Shown piece after piece: positions 22,045 to 32,589 of a stretch of DNA of 64,000 nt (the stretch's first letter is position 1; every line of letters begins with the position of its first letter). The DNA is taken from assembly GCF_000687475.1 (NCBI RefSeq), contig NC_057316.1, forward strand, positions 6,696,001 to 6,760,000, written 5' to 3'. The stretch comes from Ustilaginoidea virens (taxonomy: Eukaryota; Ascomycota; Sordariomycetes; Hypocreales; Clavicipitaceae). The position numbers were made by a program, and so were the translations under genes. The notes under the pieces were generated by a model. The model saw only the letters and a program-made list of their open reading frames with translations. It had not been told where the DNA came from and ran no database searches.

Positions 22045-22571
22045 TTACTTTTTGAAGTCGTCGTCAACGTGGCCACCGGCTAGTTCAATGCGGTCTATTA
22101 GGGTACGGCGCTCCTGAATCTGTTGGCGCATGTATTCAACGGTGCGCTTGAGCACCAGACCTTCAGACCGGCCCTGGCCTTCTAATCCGGGGACAAGCTC
22201 GGTTAGGCGATCAAATCCTTCACGAATGGCCTGTCTGCGCTTTTGTTCTAGAGAAGCGCGCATCATGTCAGAGATACTTGATTGCCAACGCCAACGAGGC
22301 AGCGGTTGACTGAGGGCAGCAACAGCTGGAGGAGGGACAAGAGGAGAGGCCTGGTTCAAGGTGCCGCAGTCTAGGGACTTGGGAAGTTTCATGCCACGGA
22401 GCATGGCGGCTCGCTCGCTACCTGGGAAAGCGAGACTGAAACCAAAAGGGGCAGCATACCTGAAGCGATATGGTTCTGTTTCTTCTCCTCTTCCGTTAAT
22501 CGAGGCTTCTCATCGGCGCCAGCCCCGCCATTCTCGCGAGAGGAAATCGAAGCATCGTTAGGTGACGACAT
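22045..22571 (-). CDS. INO4: Small bHLH transcription factor, Ino4-like
   Basis: Two exons, 22571-22460 and 22247-22045, encode only 104 residues. The junction (CTTCAG|GTATGC ... CTCTAG|AACAAA) splits a Glu codon and joins KKQNHIAS-EQKRRQAIREGF, the complete basic region plus helix 1. Helix 2 is LVLKRTVEYMRQQIQERRTLIDRIE. The HxxxEQKRR pattern has the His, Glu and Arg expected for E-box (CANNTG) contact. Yeast Ino4 pairs with Ino2 to activate phospholipid genes; Ino4-like factors in filamentous fungi are candidates for similar dimer partners, but the target is unproven. The protein has almost nothing beyond the bHLH, so it needs a partner for activation. Neither exon alone shows an intact bHLH. 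Confidence 0.8.
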
Positions 22572-24193
22572 GATGAGCGGTCTGCGTTGCGGTATGTCGC
22601 GGCCGGGGCTGCTGTTTGAAGTGAAGAGGTGCGCCGCTTCAGTGATGTCTTGTCGCTTTTATGTGAGAATTTCCCGCCCGCAAAGCGATTAATCAGCAGG
22701 GAGAGGAATGCGTCGGGCTTGACGTACGTTTGTTGCGCCAAGAGTGACGACGGAAAAAAGAGGTTGGTTTCACCAGCCCACCTCAAGACTGGCGAAGTTT
22801 CAGGCGAGAGCTTGCTGGAAAAAGCCCCCCCTTACCATCCGACCCCCCCCCCCCCCCACAATAACTTGACTGACCTGACCAGTGCTCTTTCCTACAATAT
22901 AGATACGCTAATAAGTACCTAGTAGTAGATCCTCAAATCTATAGTAGCCACTACACTATAAGTACCTTTATATTTATACTTCTATATAAAATGACTTCTT
23001 TTCCTTTTTTATCAGGTACCCTTATCTAGGAACCTAGTAGAAAAGTAAAGAAAGTACTTCTATACATATCTTTCTATACAAAGTGACTTATACTATTTTT
23101 CTCTAATAAACTACCTACCTAATTATATTAAGAATATAGCCTACAGTCAGTTGAGCATTGTGGGGGGTTCGGATGACAAGGGGGGGGGTAATAATGGTCG
23201 GTTGACATCAAGTGTAGTCTGACCAGCAGGGCAAGCGCTGGCGTCAATCACATGCACGAAGGAGCAACGTCCACATGCCATGCGGTTTGGGGCTTGGCCT
23301 GGGAGGGGCTTGTAGGGTTGTTGTACGGAGTATGTTGTACGGAGCACCTGGCACGTGCTCCGTTCCTTGTGGGGTTGTAGGCTTGCAGCATAATGAAAGC
23401 CGAAACTGAACATGCTGGGCCAAGCAATTTATGGTGACCTGACTTTATCTGGTTGAAATCCGCCCCCGTTTCCCTGATTTATTTCGGATGGGATAAGCAG
23501 ATACCAGTGCAAGTCGTTTGGCTCTCCACTGCTTTGTTCAATGGCTCCGCACGCACATTCAGACTCCCAGCCTTTTAGGTCGCGGAGGTTGATCAGCCGG
23601 GAACAAGCTCATGTAGCCAAGTACCTACCTACCTACCTCTTACCTGGTATCTCTAGGTGCCCAGGTAGGTACTTTCCAGTATATCCATCCTACTGCACAC
23701 ATCTTAGGCACCAAAGGTATTCTGGCCCAAAGGTCTGGGGCTTGAACCTTGACAGGCCTGGCTGATCAACCCCGGCTCAACCCCGGCTCAACCCCGCTTG
23801 CCCTTGCTGCAGTCATCCCGACCTTGCAAGTGATTCGGATCCGGATGGCGGAGCTACCAATACGACCTAGGTGAGTCATTGATGGCCTCGGCGCACATCC
23901 CTCGCTCCCTTACTCCCTTAATACCATTCTTTAGATGATAGACTTCCTTCTTAATTAATCCTAATTTCACATCGAGTCCTTGCAGCCAGGCACCCAGGCA
24001 TGCTACTTCTGCACTTTGCATTTAACAACACAAGAAGCCCTGTTACTTCACCTTTTCCACGCAGTTTTCATGTCAATCGAAGCGCCCCCCGAGTTTGTGA
24101 TCAATTTCGGTGCAGATTAAGTACTGCGCAAATCATTTTCTGCCCCCCTTCACATAGTCTCGGATATATACGATGCTTTAGTCTGTAGCCCAC
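22572..24193. other. Long intergenic region with MITE-like element and motif clusters
   Basis: No gene supported in 1.6 kb. It contains the inverted-repeat element at 22825-23188, GTACGGAGTA copies near 23323 and 23338, tandem CAACCCCGGCT near 23766-23800, and a TACCTACC cluster at 23624-23647. Confidence 0.6.
22825..23188. mobile_element. MITE-like element with homopolymer-bearing inverted repeats
   Basis: Terminal inverted repeats of roughly 45 bp are visible. The left end (22825-22874) reads C7, TTACCATCCGA, a long C run, ACAATAACTTGACTGAC. The reverse complement of the right end (23146-23188) reads C9, TTGTCATCCGAA, C6, ACAATGCTCAACTGAC. Between them are about 270 bp of strongly AT-rich, TA-dense sequence with no reading frame. 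The structure fits a small non-autonomous DNA transposon whose interior has decayed by RIP. No target-site duplication is clear, and I do not recognise the family. Confidence 0.6.
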
Positions 24194-25084
24194 TCATAAC
24201 AGCTCCTCGGTTTCCGAATTTTCCTCGTCAAACTCATCCATATCTTGCCGAAACACGACCTTCTCAGCCATGGAAAGGCATCGTTTGACTGGTAGCCCTA
24301 CGACATTGTCGACGCTGCCTTCAATTCTCTCGGCCAGCATCATGCCTCCTATGCCTTGAATAGCGTAGCCGCCTGCCTTGTCCACACCTTCACAGGTCTT
24401 GACATAGGCCTCGATCACGTCGTCCGGAAGGCCGTTGGCCTCGCTGAAAAAGTACACCTTTGTCTCCTCAGTGTGTGTCAAAATACAATATCCGGGATGC
24501 CTGGCGTCTTCTCGCGGTGCCAATACAGTAACAGCCGTAAGAACTCGGTGCATTCCTGTGTCTCGCATGTGCTTGAGCATTCGGATGTGATCCGCCTCAC
24601 TTCGTGGCTTCTCCAGAATACGCCCATCGCGTGTTACTATCACCGTGTCGGCAGAAATAACGAGGTCAGGGTCTGGAATGGATTTCAAGTGCGTATCCAG
24701 ACACGTCTGGTACACGTCCAGGCATTTCCGCCGAGACGTCTCCGCGACATACTCATAAGGCCCGTAAACCGCCTTGTCCAGATCCTCCGGTTTCGTCGAA
24801 GGGGTGATTTCTAAATTACGGAAACCAACCTAGGCCAAAATGAGCATCAAGGCACCACGCGGCTCTAATGACATGTTTACCTGCTGAAGCAATGCTCTTC
24901 GCCGGGGTGATGCGGAGGCAAGTACTACTCTCTTGGAGTTGAGGTGCCTCAGGATCGGCAGATCAAGGGGTTGCACGGGCCTTCGCGAAGGACCCAGAGG
25001 TCGAAGAGCATTGCTTACGTTTCCAGCCGCGGCTTGCGTATAATCGGGCGGCGGAGGGTTGCTTGCGATGGTTGAGTCCGTCAT
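24194..25084 (-). CDS. Maf-family nucleoside triphosphate pyrophosphatase
   Basis: Two exons, 25084-24881 and 24829-24194, give 279 residues; the intron is 51 nt and the phase-0 junction gives ALLQQ-VGFRNLEITPS. The Maf signatures are present: KRVVLASASPRRRALLQQ (substrate-binding Ser/Arg loop), EYVAETSRRK, and DLVISADTVIVTRDGRILEKP with the catalytic Asp. Also seen are HRVLTAVTVL and GVDKAGGYAIQGIGG, the final conserved block. Bacterial and eukaryotic Maf proteins hydrolyse non-canonical or modified NTPs (house-cleaning); the closest budding-yeast relative is YOR111W. A Pro-rich leader of about 45 residues and an acidic C-terminus (DEFDEENSETEELL) flank the domain. Confidence 0.87.
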
Positions 25085-26017
25085 AATTGCTGTGATGGGA
25101 AAGGGGGTGATGGCGGAAGTCTTCGGCTGAAGTTTGAGCAGCCCAGTGACGGCAACTCACTGTACGGAGTACAGACGTACCCGTCGGCGACTAAGAGGTC
25201 CTAGAGGTCCGGAGGTAGAGGTAGGTACCTAGGTGGGTACCAGGTACATAAGGCAGTAGATCGACTCTGTACTCCGTACGCGCAACCGATTCACCTGAAG
25301 ACCTGGAGAGACGGACAACAACCGCCATGGCCTGGAGGGGAGCTGCCCCGCTTGTATTTATTTCGCAGAACCTCCGATCTCGTTGAAACCAGGCCAGAAA
25401 CTACACTGAGTCTGGATCTGTCAAAGGCCTCACAGTGGGCTCGTGAGATAAGCTGAGATTTCTAATTGAACCGCCCTTTTACTGAAATGTAAGATTATGT
25501 TCACCTTTGTTGTAGACTCGCAACTGACCGTGTTCTCAATTGGCGCTTCTTTGTACTTGTCTTATGCCTACGCCAGGATCGCTGCCTTGTTGCCTGAGTA
25601 CCCAGGAACTAAATGCGGACTTAGCCTTGCAGAAACAAGGCCTGTTTGCCGGTACGTATCTCGTTGCGTGCCTTTCTGGGCGCCAGTGAATTCGAACTTT
25701 GATAACCCATCATTGCTTAATCTTCTCAAGGCCCCCATGAATTTGGTCCGTCTCCAAACGCCCTCGACTTTAATCTTGTACGGCCAAGATTCCGAAGCCC
25801 GCCTCACCCTTACGCGCGATTCTTGCAAGTCAATATCGCGGCTCGCACAGTTGCCCACAACGCGGCGCTGCCCACGCGTCGAGCGCATATCTTCAGCATC
25901 ACCATCCATTTCTGCCGGCAGCCTTCGGAGCTGTTACTACCAGCGCAGTAGTCTATTTTGCCATTATTTCTGATTTCGTATTATGCGTCTGTCGCGACGT
26001 TGGTGCCTTGCGTGACA
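25085..26017. other. Divergent intergenic region, Maf / Rsc4-like
   Basis: It carries GTACGGAGTAC near 25162, TACTCCGTA near 25270 and a TACCTAGGTGGGTACC-type cluster at 25219-25252, all upstream of the Maf gene. A 158-codon open frame at 25497-25973 lacks any recognisable feature and is not called. Confidence 0.5.
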
Positions 26018-28414
26018 ATGGACAGCAAGCGCAAGGCCAATGGCCATGCTGCCGTCGAAGTAGATGACCGTTCAGCAAAGCGACGCAAATTAGCTGTTAG
26101 TAGCGATGAAACATACCCCCGCGCAGGATGATTTTTGACTTGGTGGAAGCTTATGGTATTGCTAACCCTTTGATGCGCTAGGAATTCGATCTTTCCAAAG
26201 CCGAGTCGCGCGAATCGACTACGGCGTATGGCAATGCGTTTCTCGAACAGATTCGACGAACGCAAGATAAAAGGTGTCTATTGCAATGTTCACTCCTGGC
26301 CACTATTCGAAAGCTGACGTGTTGGGGTTTATTGTAGCGGACGATTGGTCGCAACGTATTTTGAAAAACTTCTCCCTCGAGCGGGAAATGAAGAATATTA
26401 TAAGCGCACTAGGATGCCAATCGCTCTTGAAACGGTTGAGGAGAAGCTGAGCAAAGGCTATTTCAAAAACCTCGCGGAACTGGAAAGCTACTTTAAGCGA
26501 ATGATAGCCAACGCCAAGGAGTTTTACCCCCGCTCCTCGGCCGTTTTCGATGACGCGGAGCGCGTCCGCAAGGCTCTCAGCAACTACATGACGAAAAACA
26601 ACCCAGCATATCAAACTCGCAATTATCAAGCAGTGGCCACTCCGCTTCCACCCGAGAACGGGGAAGAGGAACAGGGACAGGAAGAAGAGCAGGAACAGAA
26701 ACAAGACGAGGAACTGGACGCAACAGATGATGATGCCAAAGGCGAAGACGAAGAAAAAGAAGGTGGAAATGTAAAAGAGGAAGAGGATAGAGGAGAAGAC
26801 GAAGAGGAAGAAGGAGAAGAAGAGGAGGAGGAGGAGGAGGAACAAGAGGAACAAGAAGCAGAGCCTACGTCCCGACGCAGGCCAATCATCTTGAAACGTA
26901 ATGGCCCGGGACGTCTCTCCAGAAATTCGACTGGTTTTGCAGACAGTCCACGACGGGCGAAACCGAACGGCCGCCCCGACTATGAGTACCACAATGTGCC
27001 TTTTAAGGGTTTAAGCTTCCAACAAGCTCAGGAAAAGCTCGTTGAAGAATTGCTTCGCTACAAAGAGCCAGAGTAAGTCTATAGCGTGCTGATGTTGGTT
27101 TCTTGGCCTCGACAGTTAATAGCATTTCAGGTACGATGGTTTCTTCGAACCATTCGTCAACTTACCGCCCCGGTCGTTGAAGGACTACTACCGGGTGGTC
27201 GCAGACCCCCTATCGCTGAAGAAGCTCCAGAAGGAAGTTTTGGGCATCCAGGGTCGCGGCGAACCTACCGGCATAAGCGTTTTTAAGAGCTGGAGCGCGC
27301 TGGAAGACAGGGCGAAGCTCTTGTGGACAAATGCGTACTTCTACAACGAAGAGGGCAGCGAGATCTACGACCTTGCCCAAGAACTCGAAGTATGCGCCGC
27401 ATCGCCGCATGGATTCTCGCGCGTTTCGCTGACCTCGATTCCTAGAAAGCGTTCAACGAGCTTTTGAACAAGGCGCGAGCTGCTGTTCAAGAGCCGACGC
27501 AGGCCAAGATCAAACTCAAGGTTGGGCAGAATGGCGCCGCAGCCTCGTCGAAAAGAGTTAGCATTCATGTTGGCGGTCGAGCAAGCACTGTTGACTCACC
27601 AGCGCCACAGACCACGCAGTCGGTTGAGTCTCCCTCTAGCGGTTCTCTTGTCAACGGCACGGCCAAGCAGACAGCGGCGCTCAATGCTCCGCCGAGTGCG
27701 TCGCTTTCGGTCTCGTCGCCGAGCCCATCTGCCCACCCCGGCTTGAAAGCAGAAGAGAATTCGAGATTGTCGCCGGCGGTGTCGGGTCAAACAACGACGA
27801 AAACCGTCATGGGTCCTGCGACACCCATGGCACAACCGCCGGCAACCCCTGGGCCACCCTTGATGCAATCAACAAACCCGATGGCTAACGGCTACCTTGA
27901 GCCAAAACGGCTCCGGGCTCCTGGAAAAGGTTCGTCGTCCAAGTCTTATTCGTCTCGTGCAAACTCATCCTCTGCTGTTCTGACCGCTTCCCAAGGCATC
28001 CAAGATGCTCTCATTTCGCGGCTGCGGATCCAGCTCCATCCCAGCACGCAGGCCGAGCAGCCCGTTTTGCTGGACATCCTCCCCCTTCCCCGCGAGATGT
28101 CGCAGTCGGCCACGGTGAACCTCCCCGCCAGCATCAACCGCGTCTTCATCCTCGCCCAGCTGCCCGATTTCCTCCAGGACCGCCAGTACAGCCTCTGGCT
28201 CCTCGTCGACAAGCAGCCCCTCAAGCCTTGCCTGCAGCCCCTTCCCAACCAACTGCTCCAGGAGCGCGCTTTCGACGTCATGCTTCACCCGGGAATCAAC
28301 GTCATCGAGGCACATCTCATTGCCGCGGTCCCCCGACACGAGCGAGAGAACGCGGGCGGATCGGAAGTGGAGCTGGAGATTTTTACCGCCTTCGCCAACG
28401 TTCTTCGCCATTGA
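26018..28414 (+). CDS. RSC4: Double-bromodomain chromatin-remodelling subunit, Rsc4-like
   Basis: Five exons: 26018-26095, 26182-26273, 26338-27072, 27131-27389 and 27446-28414; all phases match, total 710 residues. The short N-terminus ends in a basic patch (SAKRRKLA). The first bromodomain spans about 35-130 (GRLVATYFEKL, YYKRTRMPIALETVEEKL, LAELESYFKRMIANAKEFY). A very acidic Glu-rich linker follows (about 145-225). The second bromodomain is at about 275-385 (FFEPFVNLPPRSLKDYYRVVADPLSLKKLQ ... LWTNAYFYNEEGSEIYDLAQEL). A Ser/Pro-rich region leads to a C-terminal folded domain (LPASINRVFILAQLPDFLQ). This architecture matches Rsc4-like subunits of RSC-type remodellers, which bind acetylated histone H3. 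The acidic linker is encoded by near-pure GAA/GAG. Confidence 0.85.
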
Positions 28415-28902
28415 CATGCAGAACCCTGGCGACGAAGTAGTTTGTTTGCTGTACGGCCGAGACGGAGAGTTGGGTGGGTGGGGGGGGATTTACGCTGTAT
28501 TGCTCTCAGTTCGTTGGGTCGGTTCGGTCTGTGAACGCTTGAATATTTTTTCTTCATCTGGAGCAGGCATGTCTCATGGCAGCAGACCGCCATGCTTGAT
28601 GTACGAGGTTATGCGCAAGGTATTGTTCAGCAAAAGAGGTACGAAATGTCTAAACGATTCCTTTCTTATACCGCCCATGGCAGTATCTGCATGAGCAAAG
28701 GGTTTTTTTTTCCGTCACTATCACCATCACCGTCACCGTCACCCCAGTGTCACTGCGCGTTGCGTTCATGGTCTCATTAAATTTTGAAAATAAAATAAGA
28801 TCCTTCGTTCCACCACCGAATTGCAGGCTAGTAGGATACTTTGCTTCAACTGGACGTCTCAATAATTACTACACAGAGTGACCGTTGCATAATTCGCACT
28901 TT
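28415..28902. other. Convergent intergenic region
   Basis: It separates the Rsc4-like stop and the stop of the minus-strand mitochondrial membrane protein. It contains a short (TCACCG)n stretch at about 28715-28742. No gene seen. Confidence 0.5.
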
Positions 28903-30314
28903 TCAGTCCTGCTCAAGTCGCTTCTGCAACGGAAGCACATGCTTGAGACCGGTTTGGATGGACACGAAGGCCTTTCGCTTGGGGTCGTACCAGCCAACCA
29001 CATAAACACCCATCACCCTAACTGTGCCTTGAAGCTCCACCAGTCCATCAACACGCACGCACCCTCGACCCGGCGGTTCCTTCAAGGGCTTCCAGTTCTT
29101 TGTAAAGGTCGAGAATGCGTCGCGCAAGGCGCCTTTTAGTCGGGGGTCGAGCTGGCTATCCGCGCCGATATAAGGCCCTACCACGTCGCCAAAGCTTGCT
29201 GAAACTGGCAAGTCTGACGGTTTCTCGGCACTGTTTGGGGCCTTGGCGGCCTTTGGCCATTGTGCCTTGACTATCCGATTCGCAGTTATAGTCTGCCAGG
29301 ACGACTCCTGCGGTGGCTCTGTATGCGACCCAACGGCCTCGGCCAAGCCTTGATATGTCTCTCTACAGAGGGACTTGACAAACGTCCAGACGGATAAAGC
29401 CACCGCCTTGGGATATAAAACCATGTTCAGGCGGCCGGCAGCTAGCGAATCGATTGGACGGTCTCCCCAGTATATACCGTCATCGTCGATGATAATTCTA
29501 GTCCCACATCAGCGATACTTTCTAGGGCGCGACATGTTGGGAGGAGTATTCATTCGGAAAAACGTACCCCGAGATGTGGTGCTTTGGAGGTGGCACTTGC
29601 GGGAAAATAATGTCGAGCCAGACTTTCCTTATCCGAACTTCTTTACCGCCCAATAACCAGAGATAGGTGGGATTCTTTTCGACTCCTCGTCTTATGAATT
29701 CCGCCAATTCGGCTGTGAAGCTGGTCAGCCCAAGGACCGCCAGAGTGTAGACACTGGTCTCCCACCTGTAATCTCATTCCGCGCCTTCCGATCTTTGTTG
29801 AGCGCCGAAAAGACCGACGATTCGGGATCGGAGCCTTTGTAAGGCGGTTGCCCAACCTCCTTCGTAGTGAATGGGAACGGAAGAAAAAGTATCGGCTCAT
29901 CCGTCTCAGCCGATGCTTCCATTTCCCGTTTCTCTTTTTCCGAAAGATTGTCCCATTCGAGCTCGGCCCAGTCAAGAAGGGGATCGATTACGACCCAGGC
30001 GAATAGCTGCCAGCATGTGTAGAATGACAGGGTGGCGAACGCGACATGTCTGAGAAGTCCGCAATGTCAGCTTTGAAAGAGCCTGCGCGATTGTTTTCTG
30101 AGTATAAGCCGTACCCTAATCGCCTTAGAAAGACTTGTGACTTTGGCGTGGCGACGGTTCGGGACAATTGTGCTGGCACTTTATGCGAGATTGCATCTCG
30201 TTTGAATAGCCGTAATGATATTTGACGGCCAGAAGATGGCACCGTTCGGGTGGTGATTCTTAAGCCCGCTGTTGAGGCACGCCTAATTGCCGCCGCCGCC
30301 GCATAAGGCAGCAT
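28903..30314 (-). CDS. Conserved fungal mitochondrial membrane protein, function unknown, 407 aa
   Basis: Four exons: 30314-30115, 30049-29766, 29712-29568 and 29497-28903. Each junction keeps phase and restores conserved stretches, including RRLG-HVAFATLSFYTCW, NEIT-AELAEFIRRGVEKN and HHIS-GIIIDDDGIYW. The N-terminus is Ala/Arg/Ser-rich without acids (AAAAAIRRAS ... SSGRQISLRLFKR), a classic mitochondrial presequence. A single hydrophobic segment (FATLSFYTCWQLFAWVVI, about 70-88) is followed by IDPLLDWAELEWDNLSEKEK. The rest appears soluble and ends in a beta-rich domain (RGCVRVDGLVELQGTVRVMGVYVVGWYDPKRKAF). I recognise it as conserved in Sordariomycetes without an assigned role. The mitochondrial location is inferred from the leader. 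Confidence 0.75.
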
Positions 30315-30752
30315 TTCTCAGGAGACTGAAACTGTCTGTGCGGAAAGAAGGGCTTGTTCGTCTCATAGATGCTAAAAGTAAGATGAAGTAGAGAAAAGAA
30401 AATATCTGCGTGAAGGCACAAGGCGGCGCGATGCAGGAGCAACAGGCAAGTAGCAAGAGAAATTGAGTCGAAGCAAGACTGAAGCGATAACCGTCTGTTG
30501 CAGGTACCAAAAGTCTGGTGCTACGTTCCAGTGCCTTGGCTGGTACCTCCGTACTTTGGGATGACCTGCAAGAGCTGTGGCTTCAAGGCCCACAGTTACA
30601 TTGTATCCACCGGAAGTATCTGGCGCCGCAAGTCCCGACGACGTTTTTAGGTCGCGCCTCCCCCAGAGAGTCGTCAAGTGTTGCACCCACATGTCCTCGC
30701 TGATGCCGCCCCAGCTCAACAACAACGTGCAAGCTTCACCAACCAACTCGCC
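30315..30752. other. Divergent promoter region, 438 bp
   Basis: Shared upstream region of the mitochondrial membrane protein and the Vps3844-type gene. No motif stands out beyond CCTCCGTACTTTGG near 30547. Confidence 0.45.
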
Positions 30753-31976
30753 ATGAAGCTCAGCGCCGGGCTCCTAGCTGTCCTCGTCGGCTGTGCTGCC
30801 GCATCGCAGCCGCATGCTGAGGTCTTTATTCTACCCGCCATCGATACATCATCTCCGCCAGCCATCACCCCCAGCCTCGCCAGGCTACTGCTTCTTCAGC
30901 GATTAGCCTCAAGTGGTCAAGAGCCGTCACTGCAGGATGTTCCTAATGGCGTCGACTCGGAAAATGCTGTCTCGCTTCTGAATCGGTTCGGGAAATCGAT
31001 ACCACCACTTTTCTCAGGCGCGAAGACCTCCCGGCCGAGCCAGCTCGTCTTGATGCTCGAGAACATGAATAAGGAACAAATGGGCGAGCTGCGTAAAGCA
31101 CTCGGTATGAGTCCGGCACTTACGATCGCCGATCCGCCTGCCGATACATCACATAAAGATCTGGTAGAGCTGGATCTTTACAGAGTCGGTGCGCTAGACG
31201 GGAATAAGTGCTCTGTTCAACAGGTCGCAAATCCACTGGAGAACTGCTGGGGCGGGAAGCATTCCGCCGTGGCAAGATATAGAATCTCCGAGGTATGGAA
31301 TGCAGTCTCTCGTATTGAAATTGAAGCAATGATTTGTCCATAGCTCCACGCGCAAGCAAGGCTGACAAGTTCGCAGGACCCTGAAGTTCTTCAGCAGCTT
31401 GCCAAGCAGTTGAAGCAACTTGTCCAGCTTTCCAAGTATGGCGATCTTCAAACAACAATCGTTGCACTGCCTGGTTCAAAGGGTTCTGGCAAGTGGACGG
31501 ATGAACAACAAGAGTTGCGCCGCCGTCAGGCAGAGCAAGTCATATCTGCGATCAACCAGACAGCGAAGCACCCACAAACAGCCTCCTCTGTTAAAGCAGA
31601 ACCTGTTTCCTACCCCTCAAGTGGTCGGGTTCAGTCATGTTACGATTCAGAAGCAGCTTGCAATGAAGCAACCCGCAATTGCACCGGACATGGTAGCTGC
31701 ATGGACAAATTTGCCAGCGGCGGCGGCGGCAAAGCCAAAGACAAGGTCGCTTGCTTCTCTTGCCACTGCCAGGCTACACGAAGCGAGAAAGGGAGCCTGA
31801 CACACTGGGGTGGCGCCTCGTGCGCGAAGCAGGATGTCAGCGTTCCGTTTTGGCTCTTTGCCGGCTTCACGGTGGCCATGATTGGCATCGTATCCATGTC
31901 CATCAGGTTACTGTTCAATGTCGGAGAGGAAAAACTGCCTGGTGTGATTGGCGCCGGTGTTTCCCGGTCAAAATAG
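30753..31976 (+). CDS. Vps3844/DUF3844-type single-pass membrane protein
   Basis: Two exons, 30753-31292 and 31377-31976, encode 379 residues (phase 0, YRISE-DPEVLQQL). A signal peptide (MKLSAGLLAVLVGCAAAS) is followed by a lumenal domain with SLARLLLLQRL and LVLMLENMNKEQM. Near the C-terminus is a Cys-rich EGF-like block (SCYDSEAACNEATRNCTGHGSC and ACFSCHC) typical of the DUF3844/Vps3844 C-terminal domain. It is followed by a transmembrane helix (FWLFAGFTVAMIGIVSMSI) and a short cytosolic tail. The family is annotated as vacuolar sorting related in fungi; ER or vacuolar membrane placement is inferred from this topology. It ends in TAG, showing that TAG is read as stop by host genes. Confidence 0.83.
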
Positions 31977-32589
31977 AGGTTTTGATTTTATTCTGGTTTG
32001 AGAGTGTCCTTTATAAATAGGCCAAAGCAAGCAGATGTCTGATTTGGAGTTTGCATCATGCATGCATGCAGGGAAACAAGGCAGCGGATACCGCGGGTAC
32101 TAATACGTTGGCTTGGCGTCAAATCGTAGTATAGCAATGACTGAATCTGGTTCGACAATTCGTCAAGCTTGACCTGCCATATGAGGAAGAAGATGGATGG
32201 ACATCTCCTTTGAGCATCACGTCACTTGTCTAGAAATCGAGGCTTGGTTCAACTGCTTTGTCGAATGAGCACAGTACTCCGTACTTTGGAGAGGCGCGTG
32301 GCGCGGTTATCGCATTCTCCGCAATTCAGGGCTCCCGGGCCAATCACATGCAGCGTGCTGACTTCCCAGGGCCGGGCTTTTTCACATGAACTTCTGGCGA
32401 ATCATGACTTTCAAAAACCCACACTGCGACAAATAACCTGCCTCTGCCTCTCCTTCTGCCCGAGCCCGAAAAAGGCCTACTGGCGTTGACTCGGTTCTGC
32501 CGAGAGAGCTGAGAACTGCCCTTCGATAACCTACCTACCAGACGCCGCGGGCTTGGGAGCGCCTGGGGTCATGTGACGAGATGCTAGAC
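31977..32589. other. Intergenic region
   Basis: It contains an ATGCATGCATGCA stretch near 32057-32070 and GTACTCCGTAC at 32274-32284. No gene seen. Confidence 0.5.

Noticed and set aside
25497..25973. 158-codon plus-strand open frame upstream of the Rsc4-like gene
   Set aside because: No recognisable domain, no support from splice or composition, and it ends before the Rsc4-like start. Probably a random open frame in an intergenic region.
26626..26889. Ser-rich minus-strand open frame
   Set aside because: It is the antisense shadow of the GAA/GAG-rich acidic linker of the Rsc4-like gene.
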